Positions 1-8,500 are shown, counted from the stretch's first letter. The stretch: 8,977 bases of DNA from Acidobacteriota bacterium (GCA_016789625.1 JAEUQS010000508.1:1-8977); one strand, 5' to 3'. Made by a program: numbers and translations. The notes: generated by a model from the letters alone, not told the origin.

Positions 1-1050
1 GTTCAGGAGCTTCTCGTTGGCGTCACCCGTCGTCACGAGCTCGTCGTCGGGACGCACGACGCGGAGGACGCGCGCGCGGGAAGCCGTGCCCCAGGGGAAT
101 GCGCGCGCGAGCGGCTTCTCAGGACCGCGCGCGGCCTTCACGTACTCGAGGTCGGTCATGGGCCGGAGGCCGGCCCAGTCGGCGAACGCGCAGCCGTCGT
201 CCCAGGAAACGCGGTTCGCAGGGCGCGCCGGGCTCGCGGCCACGTAGCGCCCGTCGGACTGGAGGGAGATCGAGCCGCGATGCTTCGCGTAATCGCGCCC
301 GCCGTGAATCGCGCGGAAGTGCGAGGCCTCGTCGCCGAGCGTGTTCAGGAACGCCGCGTACTGTCCCTGCGTGATCTCGTACTTCATCACGTAGAACGGG
401 CTCGTGCCTTTCGGAAACGCCGCGGGAACCGGACCCCGGCGGTCTCCTTCGTACTCGGCCCACTTCACCCTGTAGTCGAGTCCGCCCGCGAAGGGGCCGA
501 CCGGGATGGGCGCCTCCGACTTCACCTCGAAGAGGCCGTCGGGCTCTCCGTTCTGGCCCGCGCGAAAGAAGCCTCCGTAGTCGAGCGCGACCGGATCGAC
601 GTCACCGAGGAAGAAGGGGCCCGCCGGAATCGAGACCATCTCGAGGCCGAACACGGCTGCAGTCACTGGGTCGGAAGGAAGGGAGTTCGCGTCGAGCTCG
701 AGCCGGACCTTCGTGGTGACGTCGCCCCGATGGGCCGCGGAGGGGAAGACGAAGACGCCCGCCCGGTCTTCGGGGGTGCGGATCTCGAGCGACCCAGTGG
801 CGGTGTGTCCGGACCTCGCGACCCGCACGGGACGGGAGCGGCCGTCCTTGCCCGCGACCCTCACGAACAGCCAAACGGCGTCGTGGTTGCGCTCGTTCCG
901 CCAGGCGTTCCTCCACGAGACGCTCACGGTGGTCGAGACCGATGCCGCGTCGCGTTCGAGCGCCGATGTGGACACGCTCAGGCCGGTGGCGGCGAGGGGC
1001 GTCGCCGCGCTCAGGATCGCGACGAGCGGAACAGCGGCAATCAACTTCAT
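1..1050 (-). CDS. Exported SUMF1/FGE-sulfatase-domain protein (3' end beyond window)
   Basis: An open frame of 350 codons runs from an ATG at 1050 off the left edge without a stop. Residues 1-21 look like a Sec signal peptide: K2, a hydrophobic run, and an LAA site before T22. Residues about 38-130 form a beta-rich N-terminal region with the SWRNAWRNERNHDAVWLFV stretch (45-63). This is the kind of module I know in front of exported SUMF1 proteins. The FGE-sulfatase fold begins at LEMVSIPAGPFFLGD (136-150). It continues with PAAFPKG (209-215), FYVMKYEITQGQYAAFLNTL (219-238), NRVSWDDGCAFADWAGLRPMTDLEY (279-303) and PWG (319-321). The family includes formylglycine-generating enzyme, EgtB and PvdO, but the catalytic C-terminal part lies outside the window. 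Oxidase activity therefore cannot be judged, and many exported members are of unknown function. GAGAGG lies 6 nt before the ATG and supports the start. No lipobox cysteine is present, so a periplasmic or secreted location is inferred. Confidence 0.88.
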   Translation of the reverse strand, partial: MKLIAAVPLVAILSAATPLAATGLSVSTSALERDAASVSTTVSVSWRNAWRNERNHDAVWLFVRVAGKDGRSRPVRVARSGHTATGSLEIRTPEDRAGVFVFPSAAHRGDVTTKVRLELDANSLPSDPVTAAVFGLEMVSIPAGPFFLGDVDPVALDYGGFFRAGQNGEPDGLFEVKSEAPIPVGPFAGGLDYRVKWAEYEGDRRGPVPAAFPKGTSPFYVMKYEITQGQYAAFLNTLGDEASHFRAIHGGRDYAKHRGSISLQSDGRYVAASPARPANRVSWDDGCAFADWAGLRPMTDLEYVKAARGPEKPLARAFPWGTASRARVLRVVRPDDELVTTGDANEKLLN

Positions 1051-1056
1051 GCGGAG

Positions 1057-1062
1057 CCTCTC
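1057..1062 (-). promoter_or_regulatory. Shine-Dalgarno of the SUMF1-domain gene
   Basis: On the minus strand GAGAGG stands 6 nt before the ATG at 1050. It fixes this start, which also places a signal peptide at the N-terminus. Confidence 0.65.
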
Positions 1063-1106
1063 GCGTGGTACGCATCCGGGTGCGCCGGGTTGCCGCTGGC
1101 CGCCGT

Positions 1107-1112
1107 GATAAT
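1107..1112 (+). promoter_or_regulatory. Possible -10 box for the oxidoreductase operon
   Basis: GATAAT matches five of six bases of the sigma70 -10 consensus in the 89 bp divergent gap. No good -35 lies 16-18 bp upstream; TTGCCG at 1090-1095 is only 11 bp away, and there is no TG extension. If real, transcription would start near 1119. That would exclude the upstream in-frame GTG codons at 1065 and 1080 and favour the CTG at 1140. This is a weak, inferred call. Confidence 0.25.
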
Positions 1113-1126
1113 CCGAGCAATGAGAC

Positions 1127-1131
1127 GAGGG
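1127..1131 (+). promoter_or_regulatory. Shine-Dalgarno before the CTG start of the oxidoreductase
   Basis: GAGGG lies 8 nt before the CTG at 1140, the codon where family similarity begins. It is the main sequence support for the non-canonical start. Confidence 0.45.
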
Positions 1132-1139
1132 CCCAGAGA

Positions 1140-2102
1140 CTGAAAGCCGTCGTTCGCGATCGCTACGGCGGGCCCGAGGTGCTCGAGCTGAAGGAAGTTC
1201 CCGCGCCCACCGCGGGGCCCGGCGAAGTGCTCGTTCGCGTCCGCGCCGTCTCGATCAACGACTGGGACTGGGGTCTCCTCGTGGGTGACTTCGTCAACCG
1301 GATGCTGGCCGGTCCCCTCCGCCCCAAGTTCGCCATCCTGGGCTCGGATATCGCAGGCGTCGTGGAGGCGGTCGGATCCGGCGTCGAGGATCTCGAGATC
1401 GGAGACGAGGTCTTCGGGGATCTGAGCGGCCGCTGGGGCGGCTTCGCGGAGCTCGTTGCCGCTCCGCGCGCGGCCCTCGCTCTCAAGCCCGCCGTGATGT
1501 CGTTCCCCCAGGCCGCGGCGTTGCCACAGGCGGGCGCCCTCGCGGTGCAGGGCCTCATCGACCGCGGCGAGATCCGGCCGGGACAGTCGATCCTCATCAA
1601 TGGAGCCGGAGGCGGGGTCGGAACGCTGGGCGTGCAGATCGCGCGGACGTTCGGCGTGGAGACGACCGGCGTCGACAGCGCCGCGAAGCTCGACGTCATG
1701 CGCGCCGCCGGCTACCGCCACGTGATCGACTACGAGACGGAGGACTTCACCCGAAACGGGCGGCGCTACGACCTGATCCTCGACGTGAAGACGAACCGGT
1801 CTCCGTTCGCCTATCTGCGGGCTCTGCAACCGGGAGGAACGTACGTCACCGTGGGCGGATCGATTCTCCGGCTCCTCCAGCTGCTCGTGCTGAGCCCGGT
1901 GATCCGTCTCGCGAGCGGCAAGCGGCTTCGGATCGTGTCGCTCGAGCTCAACAAGGGCCTGGACTATCTGTCGGAGCTCTTCGAGGCCGGAAAGCTCCGG
2001 CCCGTGCTCGACGACCTGCGCCCGCTGAGCGAGCTGCCCGCCGCGATGAAGGTGTTCGGCGCTGGAAGGCACAAGGGCAAGGTCGTGATCTTGCTGCCGT
2101 GA
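1140..2102 (+). CDS. Zinc-free MDR family NAD(P)H oxidoreductase (quinone oxidoreductase-like)
   Basis: This is a 320-residue medium-chain dehydrogenase/reductase, the usual length for the quinone-reductase-like branch. It has an N-terminal GroES-like half, with KAVVRDRYGGPEVLELKEV (2-20), PGEVLVRVRAVSIN (27-40) and LGSDIAGVVEAVGSGV (67-82). A Rossmann half follows with INGAGGGVGTLGVQIAR (153-169), the nucleotide-binding motif. VIDYETEDFTRNGRRYDLILDV (195-216) and the C-terminal KGKVVILLP complete the fold. The GHE zinc site and the structural-zinc cysteines of alcohol dehydrogenases are absent, so hydride transfer from NAD(P)H to a quinone or enone is the likely chemistry. The substrate is not evident. 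Similarity starts exactly at a CTG codon with GAGGG 8 nt upstream. In-frame GTG codons at 1065 and 1080 or an ATG at 942 would add an arginine-rich tail unlike the family. The gene is divergent from the SUMF1-domain gene and 25 bp before the AlbA_2 gene, so probably co-transcribed with it. The fold is secure; the start is moderately supported. Confidence 0.88.
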   Translation: MKAVVRDRYGGPEVLELKEVPAPTAGPGEVLVRVRAVSINDWDWGLLVGDFVNRMLAGPLRPKFAILGSDIAGVVEAVGSGVEDLEIGDEVFGDLSGRWGGFAELVAAPRAALALKPAVMSFPQAAALPQAGALAVQGLIDRGEIRPGQSILINGAGGGVGTLGVQIARTFGVETTGVDSAAKLDVMRAAGYRHVIDYETEDFTRNGRRYDLILDVKTNRSPFAYLRALQPGGTYVTVGGSILRLLQLLVLSPVIRLASGKRLRIVSLELNKGLDYLSELFEAGKLRPVLDDLRPLSELPAAMKVFGAGRHKGKVVILLP

Positions 2103-2127
2103 GGCCGCCCGGATACCCTGCCGTTGC

Positions 2128-3387
2128 GTGACCAAGAGCGTCGACCTGGACGAACTCGCCCGGCGGGAAAGCGAGCAGACCGAGTGGAAGGAGAACGTCG
2201 CCGATGTCGACGACGTCGTCGCGACCCTCTCGGCGTTTGCGAACGATCTCCAGAACATGGGCGGCGGCTACGTGGTTTGCGGCGCGAGGGAAGGCAAGGA
2301 TCCGAACGGATTCCCGAAGCTCGTTCGTGCGGGTCTGACCGCGTCCCGGCTGAAAGAGGTCGAGAACACGGTCCTCGCGAGATGCCGTGACCGGGTGTCT
2401 CCGCCGATCACCCCGCTCGTGGAGGAGCTCGAATCCGAGGATCCGACCCGCCGGATTCTGGTGTTCCTCCAGCCTGCGACCTCCGGAGCTCACACGTTCC
2501 GGCGCGGCTCGGGCGAGACCCGGCACTACGTGCGCGTCAGCCGCTCGACGAGCGAGGCGCGAAACGGCCTGCTCAGGGCTCTCCTCGTTCGAAAGGGAGG
2601 CCTTGCCCCCTGGGACCGGCGGCCCGTGAGTACGGCGACCGTGGCCGACGTCGACCCCCTTGCGATGCGGGACGCGCTCCAGCGGATCGGGGTGATCGAC
2701 GCGGCGACGCCGGCCGAGAGGTTCCTTTCCGACACGCTCCCGGTCAGCGCTTTCGTTCCGCCCCTCCTCGCGCGCGAGCCCCTCACCGGAATCCTGCGCC
2801 CGCGAAATTTCGCCTTACTGCTTTTCGGCCGGGAGCCTCAGCGGTTCATCCCGGGGGCCGTGAGCTTCGCGTCAGCCTACGAAGGAACAGACCGAGCCGC
2901 GCCCCGCGCGACGCGTCTCGAGCTGGCCTCCACACTTCTCGATCAGCTTCGGATCCTGCTCCCGACGATCGAGGCCGAAGCGCGAGTGCTCTTCGACAAG
3001 AACGACGTGGATCGGCCCAGCGTTCTGAAGTACCCGGTGAGGGCGATTCGCGAAGCGCTCGTCAACGCCTTCGCGCATCGAGACTACGAGCTCGTCGACC
3101 CCCTCCGGGTGACGGCCTTTCGGGATCGGATCGAGATCTCCTCGCCCGGTTCCCTCCCCCTGGGGGTGGATCCCGCGGCAGTGAGCGACGGCACCGCAGG
3201 GCCGGTCTGGAGGAACCAGACGCTCGCCTGGTTCCTCACCCGTCTCGGCTACGCCGAAGCGGAAGGCCAGGGACTGCGCACGATTCAGTCCACGCTGCTG
3301 GCAGCGGGCTGTCCTCCGGCACAGTTCGAGGCGGGGCCCGTGCGCGTCGTCTGCACGCTGTGGGCCCATCCCCGCGCAACCACCTGA
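2128..3387 (+). CDS. AlbA_2 (Schlafen-type) and GHKL ATPase-fold putative regulator
   Basis: A 419-residue protein starts at GTG; no convincing Shine-Dalgarno precedes it, and there is no in-frame ATG or TTG in the gap. The N-terminus carries an AlbA_2/Schlafen-like nucleic-acid-binding domain: ESEQTEWKEN (14-23), then ANDLQNMGGGYVVCGARE (38-55), the usual hydrophobic strand after a glycine turn. The middle (about 100-260) follows the pattern of COG2865-type predicted regulators. The C-terminal part matches the HATPase_c_4 pattern: an N-box EALVNAFAHRDY (309-320), DRIEISSPG (333-341), WRNQTLAWFLTRLGY (361-375) and the glycine turn GQGL (380-383). Such proteins are annotated as transcriptional regulators or RecG-like ATP-binding proteins. 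Experimental roles are few, and some AlbA_2 proteins occur in defence loci. It sits 25 bp behind the oxidoreductase and ends 12 bp from the convergent transporter gene. The domain call is firm; the function is inferred. Confidence 0.87.
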   Translation: MTKSVDLDELARRESEQTEWKENVADVDDVVATLSAFANDLQNMGGGYVVCGAREGKDPNGFPKLVRAGLTASRLKEVENTVLARCRDRVSPPITPLVEELESEDPTRRILVFLQPATSGAHTFRRGSGETRHYVRVSRSTSEARNGLLRALLVRKGGLAPWDRRPVSTATVADVDPLAMRDALQRIGVIDAATPAERFLSDTLPVSAFVPPLLAREPLTGILRPRNFALLLFGREPQRFIPGAVSFASAYEGTDRAAPRATRLELASTLLDQLRILLPTIEAEARVLFDKNDVDRPSVLKYPVRAIREALVNAFAHRDYELVDPLRVTAFRDRIEISSPGSLPLGVDPAAVSDGTAGPVWRNQTLAWFLTRLGYAEAEGQGLRTIQSTLLAAGCPPAQFEAGPVRVVCTLWAHPRATT

Positions 3388-3399
3388 GACCTGCGGCTT

Positions 3400-5397
3400 C
3401 TACTCCTCGACCTTCCGCTTCGAATCCCACATCACGTAGACGCAGAGCGCCGTGAAGAGGATCAGGGACGCCATCTGTCCCAGGAGCTCGGAGTCGTAGA
3501 ACGGCGACTTGATCCAGTGCTTCTCGAAGCCCGGGATCAGCCGGAACGACGCCCCGAAAACCCCGCCCAACGCCCCTCCGGCCATGAGCCCGGACGCGAT
3601 CACGATGCCGCGTTCGCGCATCCCGCGGCCCCAGGTGCCGCCGACCTTCTCGCCCTTCTTGTCGATGAAGTGCGCGAGCGTCCCGCCCACGAGCGCGGGC
3701 AGGTTCAGCTCGAGCGGCAGGTACATCCCGAGCGCGAACGTCAGGGCCGGAACCTTGAGCATCTCCAGGATGATCGCCAGCACCGCTCCCACACCGAACA
3801 GCACGTAGGCGATGGGCTGCTGGTTCATGAAGCCCTCGACGAGCGTCTTCATGATCGCCGCCTGCGGGGAAGCCAGCACGTCGCGGGTGTCGCCGGGGGC
3901 CGCGGAGCCGAATTGATACGCCTTGTCGAGAATCATGATCGTCAGGCCCGCGGCCGCGGACGCCGCGATCACGCCCGCGAACTTCCACTTCTGCTGCACC
4001 TCGGGGGTCGAGCCCAGCCAGTAGCCGGCCTTGAGGTCCGTGATCGTCTGCCCGGAGACCGACAGTGCGGTGCAGACCATGCCGGCGATCGCCATCACGA
4101 AGAACATGCCCGTCGTGCCCGACAGCCCGAACTGGAGCAGCACGACGCACGAGATGATCACCGTGAGCATCGTCATGCCCGAAACGGGGTTCCGCGCCGT
4201 CGTCGCGATCGCGTTCGCGGCCACAGACGTGAAGAAGAACGAAAAGAGCAGCGTCAGCCCGAGACCGAGCCCCACGATGAGGAACGACGGCTGGAGGGTG
4301 CCGAGGAGGATCGCCACCACCACGGCGCCGGCCGCGATGCCGCCGAGCTGGAGCGGGAACGAGAGGTCCCGGTCGGTCCTCTCCAGCTCCGCGCCGCCGT
4401 CCCGCTTGAAGGCCTTCGCCGCGATCGTGAAGGAGCCGATGAGGATCGGCAGCGATTTCACGATGCCGAAGATGCCGGCTGTCGCGATCGCGCCCACGCC
4501 GATGAGGCGCACGTAGCGGGAGAAGATGAGGCCGGCGGACATCTCGGCGAACGGGGTCGTGGAGGGATACACCGCCCCCGAAGTCACGTGCTGCCCGAAC
4601 ATCCAGATCAGCGGCACGAGCACGAAGTTCGAGAGGAACCCGCCCGCGCACAGGATCATCGAGCTGCGCAGGCCCATCACGTACCCGAGGCCCAGGATGA
4701 AGGCCTCGGCGTTGAACTTCAGCACGACCTTGCTCTTGTCGGCGAGGTCCTTGAAGAGCGGGAGGAACTGGAAGTCGAGCTGCTCGCGCCAGACCTCCCA
4801 GGTCGTCGTGATGAAGTCGTACAGCGCGGCGATGCCCGTCGCCTTCAGGAGCAGCGTCGCCTGCGAGCCGCCCTTCTCTCCGGTGACGAGGACCTCGGTG
4901 ATCGCCGTCGCCTCGGGGTAGGGGAGCTGTCCGTGCATCTCGCGGACGAAGTAGCGCCGCAGCGGGATGAGGAAGAGGACGCCCAGACAGCCGCCGGCGA
5001 GGCAGATGAAGATCGTCTGGAGCGGCCTGGGGTCGAGCTTCAGCATGTAAAGCGCGGGCAGCGTGAAGATCGCCCCCGCGACCACCGACCCCGAGACCCC
5101 TCCGACCCCGGTGATGATCACGTTCTCGAGCACGCTGGACCTTCGCGCGTAGACGCGCGCGAGGCCGATCGCCAGGATCGAGATGGGGATCGCCGCCTCC
5201 ATGACCTGACCCACCTTGAGGCCCGAGTAGGCCGAGGCGATGGTGAAGAGGACACAGAGGAAGAGCCCCCAGCCCACCGACCGCACCGTCGACTCCGGCG
5301 GGCTCTGGCCCGCGGGGACCATGGGCTGGTAGACCTCTCCCGGCTCGAGGGGCTTGTAGGCGTTCTCGGGCAGCGACTTCGACTGCGGTGCGTCCAT
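3400..5397 (-). CDS. OPT family oligopeptide transporter
   Basis: A 665-residue polytopic inner-membrane protein of the bacterial OPT group. A cytosolic-looking proline-rich N-terminus (1-38) precedes TM1 (about 39-56) and the conserved YSGLKVGQVMEAAIPISILAIG (57-78). Other landmarks are ENVIITGVGGVSGSVVAGAIF (91-111), REMHGQLPYPEATAITEVL (152-170), TDLKAGYWLGSTPEVQQ (453-469) and, near residues 597-617, a late helix GIVIASGLMAGGALGGVFGAS. I count roughly 14-16 hydrophobic stretches, in line with the family. OPT proteins import small peptides, or metal chelates in other branches, by proton coupling; the substrate here is not evident. The ATG at 5397 is chosen because GGAG lies 5 nt before it. 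An upstream in-frame ATG at 5517 would add 40 non-hydrophobic residues and overlap the kinase gene start. The gene is divergent from the kinase across 103 bp, its 3' end faces the AlbA_2 gene, and it has no peptidase or binding-protein neighbour. Confidence 0.93.
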   Translation of the reverse strand: MDAPQSKSLPENAYKPLEPGEVYQPMVPAGQSPPESTVRSVGWGLFLCVLFTIASAYSGLKVGQVMEAAIPISILAIGLARVYARRSSVLENVIITGVGGVSGSVVAGAIFTLPALYMLKLDPRPLQTIFICLAGGCLGVLFLIPLRRYFVREMHGQLPYPEATAITEVLVTGEKGGSQATLLLKATGIAALYDFITTTWEVWREQLDFQFLPLFKDLADKSKVVLKFNAEAFILGLGYVMGLRSSMILCAGGFLSNFVLVPLIWMFGQHVTSGAVYPSTTPFAEMSAGLIFSRYVRLIGVGAIATAGIFGIVKSLPILIGSFTIAAKAFKRDGGAELERTDRDLSFPLQLGGIAAGAVVVAILLGTLQPSFLIVGLGLGLTLLFSFFFTSVAANAIATTARNPVSGMTMLTVIISCVVLLQFGLSGTTGMFFVMAIAGMVCTALSVSGQTITDLKAGYWLGSTPEVQQKWKFAGVIAASAAAGLTIMILDKAYQFGSAAPGDTRDVLASPQAAIMKTLVEGFMNQQPIAYVLFGVGAVLAIILEMLKVPALTFALGMYLPLELNLPALVGGTLAHFIDKKGEKVGGTWGRGMRERGIVIASGLMAGGALGGVFGASFRLIPGFEKHWIKSPFYDSELLGQMASLILFTALCVYVMWDSKRKVEE

Positions 5398-5402
5398 TCC
5401 CG

Positions 5403-5406
5403 CTCC
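5403..5406 (-). promoter_or_regulatory. Shine-Dalgarno of the OPT transporter
   Basis: GGAG on the minus strand ends 5 nt before the ATG at 5397. It decides this start over the upstream in-frame ATG at 5517. Confidence 0.6.
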
Positions 5407-5441
5407 GTTCTCGTGTGGCGTTCGACCGTCGGGGAGGGCTG

Positions 5442-5470
5442 AGTGTAGGCGGGCGTCACGACACCGGGAA
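5442..5470 (-). promoter_or_regulatory. Candidate sigma70-like promoter for the OPT transporter
   Basis: On the minus strand TTCCCG (5470-5465) and TACACT (5447-5442) are separated by 17 bp, giving 3/6 and 4/6 matches to the -35 and -10 consensus. Transcription would start roughly 35-40 nt before the ATG. The match is weak and consensus rules are uncertain in this high-GC organism. The spacing and position in the divergent gap are the main support. Confidence 0.25.
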
Positions 5471-5500
5471 GCAAAGTCCGTAAACTTCGGTTCTGCCTCG

Positions 5501-8500
5501 ATGAACACGCCGTTCAACCCCGCCGCCGGCCTCCTCGTCGATGGCCGCTACCGGCTCCTCCGCCGGCTCGGCGAGGGGGGCCGCGGCGAGGTCTGGGAGG
5601 CCGTCCACGAGGAGATGGGCCGGCGCGTCGCGGTGAAGTTCCTCTCGGCGGGCGCGGGGCGGGATCCGGGCGCGCTCGAGAGGTTCCGGCGGGAGGGCCG
5701 CGCGGCCGGCCTCCTGAACCATCCCTTCATCGTGGCCGTGCACGACTTCCACATCGGGAAGGACGGCGCGTTTCTCGTGATGGAGCTCTGCGAGGAGGGC
5801 AGCCTCGAGGACGAGCTGATGCGCGGGGGCGCCGCCACGTTCGCCCGCACGGCCGAGGTCGTGGAGTGCGTCGGCGCGGCGCTGGGAGCCGCGCACCGCG
5901 CGGGAATCGTCCACCGCGACATCAAGCCCGCGAACATCCTCGTCACGAAGGACCGGCTCAAGGTGGCCGACTTCGGGCTCGCGAGCCTCTCCGAGCTGGA
6001 CGATCCGGCGCCCGGCCTCACGGGCGCGCACGCGCTCGGCACGCCGCACTACATGAGCCCCGAGCAGGTGGAGGGAAAGCCGGCCGGCGAGAGGAGCGAT
6101 CAATCCGCCCTCGCCGTGATCGCCTACCAGATGCTCACGGGCAGCGTTCCTTTCGCCGGAGAGTCGATCCGGGCGGTGATGGTCAAGCACCTCTTCGAGC
6201 AGCCCCGGGCGCCGCATGTCGTGGACGCGACGATCCCGGTGGAGGCGTCGAAGGCCATCCTCGTGGCGCTCGCGAAGACGCCGGAGGACCGCTACCCGAC
6301 GCTCCTCGAGTTCGTCGCCGCCCTCACGCTGCCGCTCCGCGAGGCGAAGCGCTCGCCGAACGTGTCGACCAATCCGCTCAAGAGCGTCTCGGGGCCGGCG
6401 GGGCCCACCGCCGTGCTCGCGACACCCACCGACATCTACCCGGCGGCCACGTCGCGCGCGACGTCCAGCGGCCAGCTCGCGCCCGTGGGCCGCGAGAAGC
6501 TCCTCGCCGAGATGCACGACATGCTGCTCGAGATGCTCCGCGGCCGGGGCGGGCTCGTCCTCGTGGGGGGCGAGCCGGGCAGCGGAAAGACGACCCTCGT
6601 GGAGGCCTTCCTTCGCAAGGAGCGCGAGCAGCGACCCGAGCTCGCGCTCGCCGAGGCCGGCTGCTCCGAGCGCTTCACGGCGTCGGAGGCCTTCGCGCCG
6701 TTTCTCGAAGCCGTCTCGCGGCTGGCGGAGTCCGTTCCCGGGGGCCGCATCGCACAGCTCCTCGCGACGCATGCGCCGGTGTGGCTCCGGCATCTGCCCG
6801 CGCTCTCGAGGCAGCTGCCCACCCCGATCGTGGCCGACGGGGCGGCGCTCCCCTCGGCCGATCGCATGCCGCGGGAGCTGGCCGACTTCCTCACGGCGTT
6901 CGCCGCGGAGCGGGCCGTGCTCTTCATGCTCGACGACTTCCACTGGGCCGACGCCGCGAGCGTGGACCTCCTCGCGTACCTGGCGCGCCGGCTCGCCACG
7001 ATGCGCGTCCTCGTCCTGGTGACGTACCGGCCCGCCGAGCTCGAGCTGGGCAGCCACCCGCTCAAGCAGGCGCTCCGCTCGCTTCCCTCCAGCGTGAGCG
7101 TCGCCAACCTCTCGCCGGCGCCGCTGACCGCCTCCGACATCAGGGCCCTCGTGGCCCGCGAGCTGGACGCGCAGCCCGCCACCGAGGTCGTCGAGCTCCT
7201 CGCGGAGCGCACCGAGGGGAACCCGCTCTTTCTGGTGAACCTCCTGCGCAGCCTGGTTTCCGCCGGCACGCTCGCCGTGAGCGAAGGACGCGTCGTGCTG
7301 CGCGGGTCCCTCGAAGCCCTGGCGAATGCGGTGCCCGAGGGCGTGCACGACGTGATCCAGGCACGGCTCGAGAGGCTCGACCCGCGGGACCGGGAGCTCC
7401 TCGAGGCCGCGAGCGCCGTGGGCTACCGCTTCGACGCGGCGCTCGTGGCCGAGGTGTCGGGGGTTTCCGAGAGCGAGGTGGAGAGCCGGTTCGCCCGCAT
7501 CCAGAGGCAGTTCCGGCTCATCGCCGGCGAAGGGGAGGTCGAGCTTCCGGGCGGGGCCTTCACGTCGCGCCACCGCTTCGTGCACGCGTTCTACGAGGAC
7601 GTGCTCTACCTCGGCCTCTCGGCCCGCCGGCGCGCGTTTCTCCATCTCGCCATCGGCAACGCGCTCGCGGTGCGGCACGTGCACGAGCCCGAGGCCGTGG
7701 CCGCGACGCTCGCGGTGCACTTCGAGAAGGGGCGCGACTTCCTGCGCGCCGTGGAGGCTCTCACGCAGGCGGCCGAGTCGGTCGCATTGCGGAGCCCGCG
7801 GCAGGCCAGCCCCCTCTTCGCGAGGGCCATCGATCTCTCGAGCCGGCTTCCCGAGAGCATCCAGCTCTCGACCCGGTCCCGCCTCCTCACGCGGCTCGGC
7901 CGGCACCAGGGCGAGTCGGCCGAGATCGCCGGCGACGCACAGCTCTACGAAAGAGCCGAGAGCGCGGTGCGAGAGGCGCTCACGCTGTCGCCCGCGGGCC
8001 CCGACGCCCCCGAGGCGCAGACGATCCTCGGGCTCGTGGAGCTCGAGCGGGGCCGCAACGCCGAGGCGCTCGCGACGCTGGCCGACGTCGTCGCGCGGTT
8101 TCCGCGCCACGCGCCCGCGTGGTCGATGCTCGCGTACCTCTGCAAGAACACGGGCCTCTGGACGGAGTGCCTCGTCTTCCAGTCGGAGGCCGGACAGATC
8201 GACCCGCGGCGCGCGCACTCCATCCCGAGGCTCTCGGTGCTCCTCTACGAGGATCGCTACGAGGAGGCGCTCGACGAGGCGAACGCCCTTCTTCGCGAGA
8301 GGCCGCACTACAGCCACTACGCGTACTGGCGCGGCATCGTGCACTGGTACGCGGGCGACGACGATTCCGCGGCCGAGTGGATCGAGCGGGGCCACCACCT
8401 CGACCCCGAGAACCTCATCGGGCAAGGCGTGCTCGCGTTCCTCAGGGCGCATCAGGGTCACGAGCAGGAGGCCAGAGAGCTCCTCGAATCGGCCCAGCGG

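Noticed and set aside
942..1139. N-terminal extension of the oxidoreductase from an ATG at 942 or GTG at 1065/1080
   Set aside because: The ATG-942 extension overlaps the SUMF1-domain gene. All the added residues are arginine-rich and unlike the family, which begins at the CTG at 1140.
280..1143. Plus-strand open frame opposite the SUMF1-domain gene
   Set aside because: No family resemblance. The minus frame has a signal peptide, a Shine-Dalgarno and FGE motifs.
1047..2258. Minus-strand open frame of 403 codons opposite the oxidoreductase
   Set aside because: Antisense shadow with no motif, opposite a protein with a clear Rossmann motif.
3517..5442. Plus-strand open frame of 641 codons opposite the OPT transporter
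   Set aside because: Highly charged, motif-free and antisense to a clear polytopic membrane protein with conserved OPT motifs.
5398..5517. OPT transporter start at the ATG at 5517
   Set aside because: The added 40 residues are not conserved-looking and overlap the kinase start, whereas the ATG at 5397 has a well-placed GGAG.
5456..8461. Very long open frame (1001 codons) on the minus strand across the kinase gene
   Set aside because: It is rich in Arg, Glu, Leu and His without any recognisable motif and runs antisense to a gene with full kinase and ATPase signatures. GC-rich codon bias keeps this frame open.
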